Shown here piece by piece: positions 25,556-35,064 of a stretch of DNA of 64,000 bases (position 1 is the first letter of the stretch; every line of letters starts with the position of its first letter). Made by a program: the position numbers and the translations under genes. Below the pieces are notes generated by a model. That model had not been told where the DNA came from and ran no database searches. It worked only from the letters and a program-made list of their open reading frames with translations. The DNA lies in assembly GCF_021800405.1 (NCBI RefSeq), contig NZ_CP084550.1, positions 2,232,001 through 2,296,000 on the forward strand, read 5' to 3'. The stretch is from Arthrobacter sp. FW306-07-I (GTDB lineage Bacteria > Actinomycetota > Actinomycetes > Actinomycetales > Micrococcaceae).

Positions 25556-26620
25556 ATGAGCAGCGAAACTGCCGTCAACGACGCCAACGGAGCAGCCCAA
25601 GCCGGTGCTGCCGCCAGCGGCTCGCAGCCGGTGGGAGCTGCCCGTCGCCGCGGCCCCTTCCGTGAAGGCGAACGTGTCCAGCTCACCGATGAGCGGGGCC
25701 GCATGAACACCATCACCCTGGAACGCGGCGGCGCATTCCACACCCACCGCGGGTTCCTCAACCATGACGAAATCATTGGCAAGGTCGACGGCTCCGTGGT
25801 GGTCAACAATGTCGGCCAGCAGTACCAGACCCTCCGCCCCCTGCTCTCCGACTTCGTCCTCTCCATGCCGCGCGGCGCCGCCGTCGTCTATCCCAAGGAC
25901 GCCGGCCAGATCGTCACCATGGCGGACATCTTCCCGGGCGCACGTGTAGTGGAAGCCGGCGTCGGCTCCGGCGCCCTCTCCATCTCCCTGCTCCGCGCCG
26001 TGGGCGATAACGGCTACCTGCACTCCTTCGAACGGCGCCAGGAATTCGCGGACATCGCCCGCGGAAACGTGGAGACGATCTTTGGCGGCCCGCACCCCGC
26101 CTGGCAGATCTCCCTGGGTGATTTCCAGGAGGAAGTGGTCAAAGCCGAGGAACCCGGCTCCGTGGACCGCGTTGTCCTGGACATGCTCGCGCCTTGGGAA
26201 TGCCTCGACGCCGTTGCCACCGTCCTCGCGCCCGGCGGCGTGTGGATCAACTACGTTGCCACCGTCACCCAGCTCTCCCGCACCGCGGAAGCCATCCGGG
26301 CGGACGGCCGGTTCACCGAACCCGACGCGTGGGAGTCGATGGTCCGCGGCTGGCACCTGGAAGGTCTCGCCGTCCGTCCCGACCACCGAATGGTGGCCCA
26401 CACCGGATTCCTGCTGGTCACGCGGCGGCTCGCCGACGGCGTCACCGGCATTTCAGTCAAGCGCCGCCCGTCCAAGACCGACTTCAACGAAGAGGACGTC
26501 AACGCCTGGACTCCGGGGGCCGTGGGGGAGCGCGCTGTATCGGACAAGAAGCTCCGGCGCGCCGCCCGTGACGCCATCGCGGGGACCAACGTGGTGGACG
26601 GGCCAGAGGTCACGAACTAG
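25556..26620 (+). CDS. trmI: tRNA (adenine-58-N1)-methyltransferase TrmI
   Basis: A 354-residue TrmI-type methyltransferase. The small N-terminal domain (FREGERVQLTDERGR) precedes the SAM-binding domain with motif I VVEAGVGSGALSISLL near residue 132 and YLHSFERRQEFADIARGNVE. It makes m1A58 in the T loop of tRNA. The ATG at 25556 is preceded by GGAGCGAGG; residues upstream in the longer frame do not match the family. It lies just upstream of arc, the usual arrangement in proteasome-bearing actinobacteria. Confidence 0.93.
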   Translation: MSSETAVNDANGAAQAGAAASGSQPVGAARRRGPFREGERVQLTDERGRMNTITLERGGAFHTHRGFLNHDEIIGKVDGSVVVNNVGQQYQTLRPLLSDFVLSMPRGAAVVYPKDAGQIVTMADIFPGARVVEAGVGSGALSISLLRAVGDNGYLHSFERRQEFADIARGNVETIFGGPHPAWQISLGDFQEEVVKAEEPGSVDRVVLDMLAPWECLDAVATVLAPGGVWINYVATVTQLSRTAEAIRADGRFTEPDAWESMVRGWHLEGLAVRPDHRMVAHTGFLLVTRRLADGVTGISVKRRPSKTDFNEEDVNAWTPGAVGERAVSDKKLRRAARDAIAGTNVVDGPEVTN

Positions 26621-26702
26621 TCCACATTTCGGGAGTCTCCATCCCTACCCGGCAATCTGGGACTAATGTCTTAAGAGAAGCGCAGGAAGGGGCTGATACA
26701 TC

Positions 26703-28454
26703 ATGGAGACACCAAACACGGACTCCGGACGTACTCCGGCAGAGCAGTCTGCCGCCAACGACCTCTCGGTTGCTGACCGCCAGGTCAACATACTTCGGGA
26801 CAAGCTCAGGCATATCGACCGCCAGCTGGCAGCAGCCACGCAGAACAACTCCAAGCTGGTCAGCATGCTTGAGACTGCCAAGGCAGAGATCCTGCGGTTG
26901 AAAAACGCCCTGGACCAGGAAGGGCAGCCGCCATACAGCTTCGGCACCATCCTCCAAATAAATCCGAAGCGGCAGCCTGCTCCGGGCAACAGCGGCCAGG
27001 CCGCCACTGAAGAGTCGGTGGACATCTTCAACGCCGGGCGGAAAATGCGGGTGGGCATCAGCCCGCTGGTGAACATCAACCAGCTCGCGGTAGGGCAGGA
27101 AGTGCTCCTGAACGAGGCACTCCTGATCGTGGCGGGACTGGGCTACGAACGCGCCGGTGAACTTGCCACGCTGAAGGAAATGCTGGGACGCGACCGGGCC
27201 CTGGTGGTGGGCCGTGCGGACGAGGAACGCGTCGTCCGGCTTTCCGGTGCCCTCCTCTCCGAGAAACTCCGGGTTGGCGACGCCCTGTCCGTCGATTCCC
27301 GGACCGGCTACGCCTTGGAGAAAGTACCCCGCTCCGAGGTGGAGAACCTGGTCCTTGAGGAAGTTCCGGACATCACCTACGAAGACATCGGCGGCCTCGG
27401 CCCGCAGATTGAACAGATCCGCGACGCCGTCGAACTGCCGTTCCTGCACCCGGACCTCTACCGGGAACATGGCCTGAAGGCTCCCAAGGGCATCCTCCTT
27501 TACGGTCCTCCGGGCTGCGGCAAGACCCTGATCGCCAAGGCCGTTGCCAACTCGCTCGCCGCCCGCGCAGCGGAGCGTTCCGGAAACGTTGACTTGAAGA
27601 GCTATTTCCTCAACATCAAGGGGCCTGAGCTCCTGGACAAGTACGTGGGTGAAACAGAGCGGCACATCCGCCTCATCTTCTCCCGCGCCCGGGAGAAGGC
27701 CTCGGACGGCAGCCCCGTCGTGGTGTTCTTTGACGAGATGGACTCACTGTTCCGTACCCGCGGCACCGGCATCTCGTCCGACGTCGAGACCACCATCGTG
27801 CCGCAGCTCCTCAGCGAGATCGACGGCGTGGAGCGCCTCGACAATGTCATCGTCATTGGCGCGTCCAATCGCGAGGACATGATCGACCCCGCAATCCTGC
27901 GGCCCGGACGTCTGGACGTCAAGGTCAAGATCCAGCGGCCCGACGCGGAAGCTGCTGCAGACATTTTCAACAAATACATCACCACGGACCTGCCGTTCCA
28001 CGAATCCGACCTGGCCGAACACAACGGGGACATCCAGGCCACCGTTGATGCCATGGTCCAGCGAACGGTGGAGGCGATGTACTCCACGGACAAGTCCAAC
28101 GAGTTCCTGGAGGTCACCTACGCCAATGGTGACACCGAAATGTTGTACTTCAAGGACTTCAACTCCGGGGCCGTGGTCCAGAACGTGGTGGACCGGGCCA
28201 AGAAGTACGCCATCAAGGACCTGCTGACCACGCACCAGAAGGGCCTCCGGATCGAGCACCTGCTGCGCGCCGTGGTGGATGAGTTCCGTGAACACGAAGA
28301 CATGCCCAACACCACCAATCCGGATGACTGGGCCCGGATTTCCGGGAAGAAGGGCGAACGGATCACCTATATCCGCACCATCGTCCAAGGGAAAGCCGGC
28401 CAGGAGCCGGGCAAGTCCATCGAGACCATGCCGACCACAGGACAGTATCTATGA
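26703..28454 (+). CDS. arc: Proteasome-associated AAA ATPase ARC (Mpa)
   Basis: A 583-residue AAA ATPase. The N-terminal coiled coil (about 20-65, [18 protein letters not shown]) captures Pup, double OB domains follow, then the AAA domain with Walker A GPPGCGKT near residue 267 and Walker [12 protein letters not shown] near 340. The C-terminus ends GQYL, the Q-Y-L tail that opens the 20S gate. It unfolds pupylated proteins and feeds them to PrcBA. The stop overlaps the dop start (ATGA). Confidence 0.97.
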   Translation: METPNTDSGRTPAEQSAANDLSVADRQVNILRDKLRHIDRQLAAATQNNSKLVSMLETAKAEILRLKNALDQEGQPPYSFGTILQINPKRQPAPGNSGQAATEESVDIFNAGRKMRVGISPLVNINQLAVGQEVLLNEALLIVAGLGYERAGELATLKEMLGRDRALVVGRADEERVVRLSGALLSEKLRVGDALSVDSRTGYALEKVPRSEVENLVLEEVPDITYEDIGGLGPQIEQIRDAVELPFLHPDLYREHGLKAPKGILLYGPPGCGKTLIAKAVANSLAARAAERSGNVDLKSYFLNIKGPELLDKYVGETERHIRLIFSRAREKASDGSPVVVFFDEMDSLFRTRGTGISSDVETTIVPQLLSEIDGVERLDNVIVIGASNREDMIDPAILRPGRLDVKVKIQRPDAEAAADIFNKYITTDLPFHESDLAEHNGDIQATVDAMVQRTVEAMYSTDKSNEFLEVTYANGDTEMLYFKDFNSGAVVQNVVDRAKKYAIKDLLTTHQKGLRIEHLLRAVVDEFREHEDMPNTTNPDDWARISGKKGERITYIRTIVQGKAGQEPGKSIETMPTTGQYL

Positions 28455-30124
28455 CGGGTGCACACGGCTCCGCCGGTGGGGAAGGCCTCCCCGCCGGCGG
28501 GGCCATGCGCGTCATGGGAGCGGAAACCGAATACGGCATCCATGCCCCATCTGCGCCATCCGCCAACGCCACCATGATGAGCGCCAGGGTGGTGCAGGCC
28601 TACGCCCAGGTGACCCGGCAACGCGCTGCGGGCGGAGCGGAAACGCGCTGGGACTACACCGACGAAGAGCCGCTGCACGATGCCCGCGGCTGGACAGTGG
28701 ACAGGGGCGCCGCACATCCCACCCAGCTGACCGACCAGCCGCCGGTGCTCGACGCGGAGGCGGTGGCCCTGGCCTACGGCCGCGAGGAACTTGAACTCGA
28801 CGGCCAGGACGAATCCGGCACCCTGCTGATGAACATGGTCCTGGGCAACGGGGCCCGGCTGTACGTCGACCACGCGCACCCTGAGTACTCCAGCCCCGAA
28901 GTCACCAACCCGCGCGACGCCGTGGCCTGGGACGCCGCAGGTGACCTGGTGGGATTGGCTGCCGTCCGCAGGCTGGCCGCGGACCCGGCCCTGCCGCCGG
29001 TCAATCTGTACAAGAACAACACTGACAACAAGTCCGTGTCCTACGGTTCGCACGAGAACTACCTCATGCCAAGGTCGGTACCGTTCGGGGACATCGTGCG
29101 GGGGCTGACACCGTTCTTCGTGAGCCGGCAGGTGGTCTGTGGGGCCGGCCGGCTGGGACTCGGCCAGGACAGCTCGATTCCCGGCTTCCAAATCAGCCAG
29201 CGGGCGGACTTTTTCGAAGCCGAAGTGGGGCTCGAAACCACCATCCGCAGGCCCATCATCAATACCAGGGACGAGCCCCACTCCACAGCGGACAAGTACC
29301 GGCGCCTGCACGTGATCATCGGGGACGCCAACCTCAGCCAGGTGTCCAATTACCTCAAGTTCGGCACCACGGCGATGGTCCTCAGCCTCATTGAAGCGGG
29401 GCTTGCGCCCAAAATCGAGGTCTATGAACCCGTCGCAGCCCTCAAGACCGTCAGCCACGACACTTCGCTGACCGCAAAGCTGCGCCTACTCGACGGAAGG
29501 CGCGTCACGGCCCTGGACCTCCAGTGGATGTACCACGAGGCTGCGGCCAAACTCGCGCAGGACACCGGTGTGGGTGACGCCGTGGACGGTGACGGACATA
29601 CCCACGAGGTCCTGGAGCGGTGGGCGTCCGTTCTTACCCAGCTTGACAGCGACAGGGCCGCTGCCGCCACCTCTGTTGAGTGGCTGGCCAAACTCTCCCT
29701 GCTGGACGGCTACCGCCAGCGCGACGGACTGGAATGGAGCGACGCGCGGCTGGGTCTGGTGGATCTCCAATGGGCGGACATCAGGCCCGAGAAAGGCCTC
29801 TACTACCGCCTGCTGTCCAGGAACCGGATGCAGCGGCTGGTGGATGATGCCACCATCGCCGCGGCAGTAGCGGAGCCGCCGGCCGACACCCGGGCCTACT
29901 TCCGGGGCAAGTGCATCAGCAGCTTCGGCAAGGACGTAGTGGGGGCAAGCTGGGACTCTGTCATCTTCGACGTGCCCGGTTATGGAAGGCTTCAGCGGGT
30001 GCCCACCCGTGAGCCCCTGAGGGGAACCAAAGCCCTGACTGGAGCGTTATTCGAGCGCTATCGGGAAGCGGGCCCATTCCTCGGGGAGCTGCTGGGACAC
30101 AGCAGCACTCCTCCTGCGGGCTAA
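28451..30124 (+). CDS. dop: Depupylase / Pup deamidase Dop
   Basis: A 557-residue protein of the Dop/PafA carboxylate-amine-ligase family with the N-terminal ATP-site motif [15 protein letters not shown] and the element [18 protein letters not shown] shared with PafA. It deamidates the C-terminal Gln of Pup to Glu and also removes Pup from substrates. Start is set at the ATG overlapping the arc stop, with AGGACAG upstream; an internal ATG at 28505 ([11 protein letters not shown]) would give a protein closer to the usual length. Confidence 0.96.
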   Translation: MTGAHGSAGGEGLPAGGAMRVMGAETEYGIHAPSAPSANATMMSARVVQAYAQVTRQRAAGGAETRWDYTDEEPLHDARGWTVDRGAAHPTQLTDQPPVLDAEAVALAYGREELELDGQDESGTLLMNMVLGNGARLYVDHAHPEYSSPEVTNPRDAVAWDAAGDLVGLAAVRRLAADPALPPVNLYKNNTDNKSVSYGSHENYLMPRSVPFGDIVRGLTPFFVSRQVVCGAGRLGLGQDSSIPGFQISQRADFFEAEVGLETTIRRPIINTRDEPHSTADKYRRLHVIIGDANLSQVSNYLKFGTTAMVLSLIEAGLAPKIEVYEPVAALKTVSHDTSLTAKLRLLDGRRVTALDLQWMYHEAAAKLAQDTGVGDAVDGDGHTHEVLERWASVLTQLDSDRAAAATSVEWLAKLSLLDGYRQRDGLEWSDARLGLVDLQWADIRPEKGLYYRLLSRNRMQRLVDDATIAAAVAEPPADTRAYFRGKCISSFGKDVVGASWDSVIFDVPGYGRLQRVPTREPLRGTKALTGALFERYREAGPFLGELLGHSSTPPAG

Positions 30125-30208
30125 ACCGCGCCGGAACGTCCGTCCCGTGGCAGGATGGGCATATCGGAGGATCCGCCGGATCCACCGAAGGAAGAAGGAG
30201 GGAAACCA

Positions 30209-30412
30209 ATGGCAGGCCAGGAGCAGCAACAGCCCCAATCACGCGACAGCCAGGTCGACGAAGACATCCCCGAGGCGCCCCCGGCACCACCTGGGGCGCA
30301 GGCCTCGGTTTCAACCGAAGGCGTTGACGACCTGCTCGACGAGATCGACGGCGTCCTGGAATCCAACGCCGAGGAGTTTGTCCGGGCGTTCGTCCAAAAG
30401 GGCGGCCAGTAA
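30209..30412 (+). CDS. pup: Prokaryotic ubiquitin-like protein Pup (Gln form)
   Basis: A 67-residue, acidic, mostly disordered protein ending FVRAFVQKGGQ. The final Gln means that Dop must deamidate it to Glu before PafA can ligate it to substrate lysines. The helix DDLLDEIDGVLESNAEEF is the region that binds the ARC coiled coil. The ATG at 30209 follows AAGGAGGGAAACCA; an upstream frame from 30155 adds residues not found in Pup. Confidence 0.97.
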   Translation: MAGQEQQQPQSRDSQVDEDIPEAPPAPPGAQASVSTEGVDDLLDEIDGVLESNAEEFVRAFVQKGGQ

Positions 30413-30492
30413 CCCGGACCCGGAAGGTGGCGGAAGCCGCGGAAGGCCGGGATCTGTACCAACGTTGAAGTACCACGTTCAAGGAGTGATGA

Positions 30493-31314
30493 GTGCAGGA
30501 ATCAACCGCCAACCAGGTAGCCGCAAACGCCACCTCGTCCTTTACGGAGCACCTTCTACGGGACCGGCCCGAGCTATTGCCCTTTAGCCGGTCCCTCCAA
30601 GGTGGTGCGTCCGCGGCTGTCCCGGTGCAGGTCCCACACGCCACCACCATCGTTGCCATGAGCTACGGCGGCGGTGTCCTGATGGCGGGGGACAGGCGGG
30701 CCACCATGGGAAACGTCATCGCCAGCAGGCACATCGAGAAGGTTTTTCCCGCGGACCACTTCTCGGTCCTGGGCATCGCCGGAACGGCGGGCATCGCGAT
30801 TGACCTGACCCGGCTCTTCCAGGTTGAACTCGAACACTACGAAAAAATTGAAGGAACCCAGCTCAGCCTTGAGGGCAAGGCCAACCGGCTGGGGGCCATG
30901 ATCAGGGGCAACCTTCCGCTGGCCCTGCAGGGTCTGGCGGTAGTGCCCCTCTTCGCAGGTTTCGACACCACCGCCGGTGTCGGCCGGCTGTTTTCCTACG
31001 ACGTCACCGGCGGCAGGTATGAGGAACACGAACACCACACCGTCGGCTCCGGTTCCGTCTTCGCCCGCGGCGCGCTGAAAAAGCTCTGGCGCCCCAACCT
31101 CACCGCAGCCGAGGCACTTTCCGTTGCCGTGGAGTCCCTGTATGACGCCGCCGACGACGACTCCGCCACGGGCGGACCCGATACGGTCCGGCAGCTGTGG
31201 CCCGTGGTCTATACGGTGGACAGGACGGGCGCCCGCCGGGTGCCGGAACCTGAACTTGCGGCTGCCTCCCGCGGCGTGATTGAAGCACGCACCATCGCCG
31301 GACGGGAGGCCTGA
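30493..31314 (+). CDS. prcB: 20S proteasome beta subunit PrcB
   Basis: A 273-residue proteasome beta subunit made with a 50-residue propeptide. Autocleavage before Thr51 ([13 protein letters not shown]) would expose the N-terminal Thr nucleophile; the Asp and Lys of the active site are in [12 protein letters not shown] and SRHIEKVF. It starts at GTG with AAGGAG 6 bases upstream. prcA follows with its ATG one base after the stop codon. Confidence 0.96.
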   Translation: MQESTANQVAANATSSFTEHLLRDRPELLPFSRSLQGGASAAVPVQVPHATTIVAMSYGGGVLMAGDRRATMGNVIASRHIEKVFPADHFSVLGIAGTAGIAIDLTRLFQVELEHYEKIEGTQLSLEGKANRLGAMIRGNLPLALQGLAVVPLFAGFDTTAGVGRLFSYDVTGGRYEEHEHHTVGSGSVFARGALKKLWRPNLTAAEALSVAVESLYDAADDDSATGGPDTVRQLWPVVYTVDRTGARRVPEPELAAASRGVIEARTIAGREA

Positions 31315-31315
31315 G

Positions 31316-32026
31316 ATGACCCAGCAGTTCTATGTCTCGCCCGAACAGCTGATGAAGGACCGCGCGGATTTTGCGCGGAAAGGCATCGCCCGGGGCCGCT
31401 CCGTTGTGGTCATCAGCTGCGCCGACGGCATTGCACTCGTCGCCGAGAATCCCTCGCCGTCCCTCCACAAGATCGGTGAGATCTATGACAAGATCGCGTT
31501 CGCCGCGGTGGGCAAGTACAACGAATTCGAAAGCCTCAGGCAGGCCGGCGTGCGCTACGCCGACGTCCGGGGATACTCGTACGATCGCGAGGATGTAACC
31601 GCCCGTGGCTTGGCGAGCGTGTATGCGCAAAGCCTGGGCGCCGTCTTCACCGCTGAACAGAAGCCTTTCGAGGTGGAACTTGCCGTCGCGGAGGTGGGTC
31701 CCACGCAGGCCGAAGACCACCTGTACCGGCTGACGTTTGATGGGTCCATTGCCGACGAGCACAGCTTCGTCGTGATGGGCGGCCAGGCCGAGAAGGTGTC
31801 GTCGGCAATTGATGCAGGCTGGCAGGCCTCGATGGGCTTCGCTGACGCAGTGCGGCTGGCACTGAAGGGGCTGACGCCTGTCCAGGAGGGGGAGCAGCCG
31901 GGAGCGCCACTGCCGCCCAGCGCCCTCGAGGTGGCCGTGCTGGACAGGCTTTCCGACAGCACCCGCGGCACCCGGCGCGCCTTCCGCAGGCTTAATGACG
32001 CGGACATCACAGCACTGCTGGCCTAG
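31316..32026 (+). CDS. prcA: 20S proteasome alpha subunit PrcA
   Basis: A 236-residue proteasome alpha subunit forming the outer rings and gate. The N-terminus MTQQFYVSPEQLMKDRADFA and the segment ARKGIARGRSVVVISCADG are characteristic. The ATG lies one base past the prcB stop with GGGAGG upstream, so PrcB and PrcA are made in step. Confidence 0.96.
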   Translation: MTQQFYVSPEQLMKDRADFARKGIARGRSVVVISCADGIALVAENPSPSLHKIGEIYDKIAFAAVGKYNEFESLRQAGVRYADVRGYSYDREDVTARGLASVYAQSLGAVFTAEQKPFEVELAVAEVGPTQAEDHLYRLTFDGSIADEHSFVVMGGQAEKVSSAIDAGWQASMGFADAVRLALKGLTPVQEGEQPGAPLPPSALEVAVLDRLSDSTRGTRRAFRRLNDADITALLA

Positions 32027-32035
32027 GAGGACAAC

Positions 32036-33400
32036 ATGGACAAGAGAATCTTCGGCATCGAAACCGAGTTCGGGATCTCTTATTCGAGCCCGGACTCCAG
32101 GCCTCTTGCTCCCGAGGAGGTGGCCCGGTACCTCTTCCGCAAGGTGGTCAGCTGGGGGCGTTCGTCGAACGTGTTCCTTACCAACGGTTCCCGGCTGTAC
32201 CTCGATGTGGGGTCCCATCCCGAGTACGCCACGGCAGAATGCGACGACCTTGCCCAGCTGATCGCCCATGACCGTGCCGGTGAACTGATCCTTGACGACC
32301 TGGTGGACGAGGCCCAGGCGCGTCTGGCTGCTGAAGGGTTCAACGGCACCGTGTACCTGTTCAAGAACAACACGGACTCCGCCGGCAACTCTTACGGCAG
32401 CCACGAGAACTACCTCATTCCGCGGCGCGGCGAGTTTTCCCGTCTGGCCGAGATCCTGATTCCGTTCCTCGTCACCCGCCAGCTCATCGCCGGGGCCGGC
32501 AAGATCCTGAAGACTCCCCACGGGGCCACCTACGCCTTTTCCCAGCGCGCCGACCACATCTGGGAGGGCGTCTCCTCCGCCACCACCCGGTCCCGCCCCA
32601 TTATCAACACCAGGGACGAGCCGCACGCAGATGCCGAGTTCTACCGGCGACTGCACGTCATCGTCGGTGACTCCAACATGTCCGAGGCGACGGCACTGAT
32701 GAAGATCGGCACCGTGGACCTGGTTCTTCGGATGATCGAGGCGGGCGTGATCATGCGCGACATGCGGATGGAAAATCCCATCCGCAGCATCCGGGAAATC
32801 TCCCACGACCTCAGCGGCCGCGCCCTGGTCCGCCTGGCCAACGGCCGCCAGCTCACAGCCCTTGAGATCCAGCAGGAATACCTGACCAAGGTCACGGCCT
32901 TCGTGAAGGAGCACGGCGCCCACAACCAGCACGTTCCGGTGATCCTGGACCTGTGGGAACGCACGCTGAACGCCATCGAATCGGGTGATACCAGGGGCAT
33001 CGATACGGAAATCGACTGGGCCATCAAGAAGAAGCTAATGGACAATTACCGCGAACGGCACGGGCTTGGGTTGGAGGCTCCCCGGATCGCCCAACTCGAC
33101 CTGACGTACCATGACATTTCCCGCAGCCGTGGACTCTTCTACCTGCTCCAGTCCCGTGGCGCGGTGCGCCGGATCGTTGACGATACGGTGATCAAGAGTG
33201 CCGTGGACGCACCCCCGCAAACCACCCGGGCCAAGCTCCGGGGGGACTTTGTCCGCCGGGCACAGGAACTCGGGCGCGACTACACGGTTGACTGGGTGCA
33301 CCTGAAGCTGAACGACCGCGCCCACCAGACAATCCTGTGCAAGGATCCCTTCCGCAGCGTCGATGAGCGCGTGGATACGCTGCTCGACTCCATGGGTTGA
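32036..33400 (+). CDS. pafA: Pup-protein ligase PafA
   Basis: A 454-residue glutamine-synthetase-fold ligase beginning [18 protein letters not shown], with the shared [19 protein letters not shown] element. It activates the C-terminal Glu of Pup as a gamma-glutamyl phosphate and joins it to substrate lysines. TAGGAGG lies 5 bases before the ATG. The length and the close relation to Dop upstream are as expected. Confidence 0.97.
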   Translation: MDKRIFGIETEFGISYSSPDSRPLAPEEVARYLFRKVVSWGRSSNVFLTNGSRLYLDVGSHPEYATAECDDLAQLIAHDRAGELILDDLVDEAQARLAAEGFNGTVYLFKNNTDSAGNSYGSHENYLIPRRGEFSRLAEILIPFLVTRQLIAGAGKILKTPHGATYAFSQRADHIWEGVSSATTRSRPIINTRDEPHADAEFYRRLHVIVGDSNMSEATALMKIGTVDLVLRMIEAGVIMRDMRMENPIRSIREISHDLSGRALVRLANGRQLTALEIQQEYLTKVTAFVKEHGAHNQHVPVILDLWERTLNAIESGDTRGIDTEIDWAIKKKLMDNYRERHGLGLEAPRIAQLDLTYHDISRSRGLFYLLQSRGAVRRIVDDTVIKSAVDAPPQTTRAKLRGDFVRRAQELGRDYTVDWVHLKLNDRAHQTILCKDPFRSVDERVDTLLDSMG

Positions 33401-33528
33401 TCGGCTCCGGGCGGACGCCCAGCTTCAGGGTCTATTCTGGATAGGGTCCTTTTAACGGGACCTCCACGGCACTGTCCGCCGCCATGCGGATTGTCGTATC
33501 CACCCTGCCCCGACGAAAGTTATCCTAC

Positions 33529-34503
33529 GTGCGCCGACTACTAGCAATCCTCCTCCCCGGCCTGCTGCTCCTGACCGCCTGCGGAGGTACAGCCTCCCAG
33601 CCCGAACCAAGCAGCCAGTCCGCCGGGGAGACTGCAAAGTTCGACTCCATCAAGCTGACCGACAACGGAGACAAGAAGGCCCCGGGGGTGGAGTTCGACA
33701 AGCCTCTGACCGTCACCCAGCCCACCATCAAAGTCGTTTCCGAAGGCAGCGGCGCCACCGTGAAGGCCAACCAGATCGCCAAAATCTCCGTCCTGGCCTT
33801 GAACGGCACGGATGGGTCCCAGCTGGAGGATACATTCCCCAACGAGCCTGAAAACCTGGAGCTGAACGATGAGCTCAAGACCAACAGCGCCGTCATCTAT
33901 AACGCTTTCGTCGGCGCGAAGGTGGGGTCAAGCCTTGCCCTGGCCGTCCCCGGCAAGCAGAGTGCACCGTCGTCAAGTGCCGGCCCGTCCGACAGCGCCA
34001 GTCCCGGCGCAAGCCCCAGCGCAGCTTCCGATCCCACTCAGCTGCTGATCATCAAGGTTCTTTCCGCCTCAGACCCCACTCCTGTCCTGGACAAGCCCCA
34101 GGGTGAAACGGTGTCGCCCCAGGCCGGGCTGCCCACGGTGACCGAAAAGGACGGCGTACCGGAAATCAATGTAGCCGGAGCACCGGCCCCCACTTCCCTT
34201 GTGTCGCAGGACCTGATCAAGGGAACCGGCGCCACGGTCAAGGAAACCGACACACTGACCGTGAACTACGTCGGCGTCAACCTCAGCGACGGCACCAAGT
34301 TCGATTCCAGTTTCGACCGCGGACAGCCGGCCACCTTCCCGCTCTCAGGCGTCATCAAGGGCTGGACCCAGGGCCTTACCGGTAAAACCGTAGGCTCCCG
34401 CGTCCTGCTGGTCATCCCCAAGGATCTGGCCTACGGTGACGCCGGCCAGGGCCAGGCGAAGGGTGACCTGGTGTTCGTAGTGGACATCCTCGGGGTCAAG
34501 TAG
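33529..34503 (+). CDS. FKBP-type prolyl isomerase lipoprotein
   Basis: A 324-residue lipoprotein with a lipobox LLTAC (Cys18) after a short hydrophobic signal. The last 100 residues form a canonical FKBP domain (TLTVNYVGVNLSDGTKFDSS, then PLSGVIKGWTQGLTGKTVG). An earlier region (about 60-150) looks like a degenerate FKBP fold with key active-site residues missing. A Ser/Pro/Ala-rich linker separates them. It should act outside the membrane as a folding factor. The GTG at 33529 was preferred as it gives a typical lipoprotein signal; an ATG at 33484 would add 15 residues. Confidence 0.87.
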   Translation: MRRLLAILLPGLLLLTACGGTASQPEPSSQSAGETAKFDSIKLTDNGDKKAPGVEFDKPLTVTQPTIKVVSEGSGATVKANQIAKISVLALNGTDGSQLEDTFPNEPENLELNDELKTNSAVIYNAFVGAKVGSSLALAVPGKQSAPSSSAGPSDSASPGASPSAASDPTQLLIIKVLSASDPTPVLDKPQGETVSPQAGLPTVTEKDGVPEINVAGAPAPTSLVSQDLIKGTGATVKETDTLTVNYVGVNLSDGTKFDSSFDRGQPATFPLSGVIKGWTQGLTGKTVGSRVLLVIPKDLAYGDAGQGQAKGDLVFVVDILGVK

Positions 34504-34566
34504 CAAGACTTACAGGAACGCCGCGTTCTTCGCGGCAACCATCAGCACTCACGCATAGGAGCAAGC

Positions 34567-34962
34567 ATGTCGTTTGGACAGCGGGAATTCGACCGCCAGA
34601 AGCCCGAGATCGACTTCCCGGAAGGTGATGTTCCCACGGAACTCGTCATCACCGACCTCATCGAGGGTGACGGCCGCGAAGCCAAGGCAGGGGATACCGT
34701 CTCCACCCACTACGTCGGCGTTGCCTGGTCCACGGGCGAGGAATTCGACGCCTCATGGGGGCGCGGTGCACCGCTGGACTTCCGCGTCGGCGTCGGCCAG
34801 GTCATCCAGGGTTGGGACCAGGGCCTGCTGGGCATGAAGGTGGGCGGCCGCCGTCGCCTGGAGATCCCGTCAGAGCTGGCTTACGGCTCCCGTGGCGCCG
34901 GTGGGGCCATCGCACCCAACGAAGCCCTGATCTTCGTCGTGGACCTCGTCGGGGTCCGCTGA
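34567..34962 (+). CDS. Cytoplasmic FKBP-type peptidyl-prolyl isomerase
   Basis: A 131-residue single-domain FKBP with no signal peptide. The fold is seen from DTVSTHYVGVAWSTGEEFDAS to IPSELAYGSRGAGGAIAPNE and LIFVVDLVGVR. It speeds proline cis-trans steps during folding. TAGGAGC lies 4 bases before the ATG. It follows the FKBP lipoprotein within 70 bases; this pair between pafA and pafBC is common in related genomes. Confidence 0.95.
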   Translation: MSFGQREFDRQKPEIDFPEGDVPTELVITDLIEGDGREAKAGDTVSTHYVGVAWSTGEEFDASWGRGAPLDFRVGVGQVIQGWDQGLLGMKVGGRRRLEIPSELAYGSRGAGGAIAPNEALIFVVDLVGVR

Positions 34963-34986
34963 CCCAACCCAGGGCTGCCGCCAGGG

Positions 34987-35025
34987 GCGCGGCTGGACGG
35001 AGGACAACCCTCCATCCAGCCGCGC
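34987..35025 (+). terminator. Terminator after the FKBP pair
   Basis: A 17-base stem with a single mismatch (GCGCGGCTGGACGGAGG paired with the reverse complement) is followed by TTTCTGCTTT. It separates the FKBP genes from pafBC. Confidence 0.75.
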
Positions 35026-35064
35026 TTTCTGCTTTCCCCGGGGGAGTTTAGTAACGTAACGAAC

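Noticed and set aside
31100..32932. 610-codon minus-strand frame opposite prcA and pafA
   Set aside because: Crosses three real genes on the other strand and has no recognisable domain.
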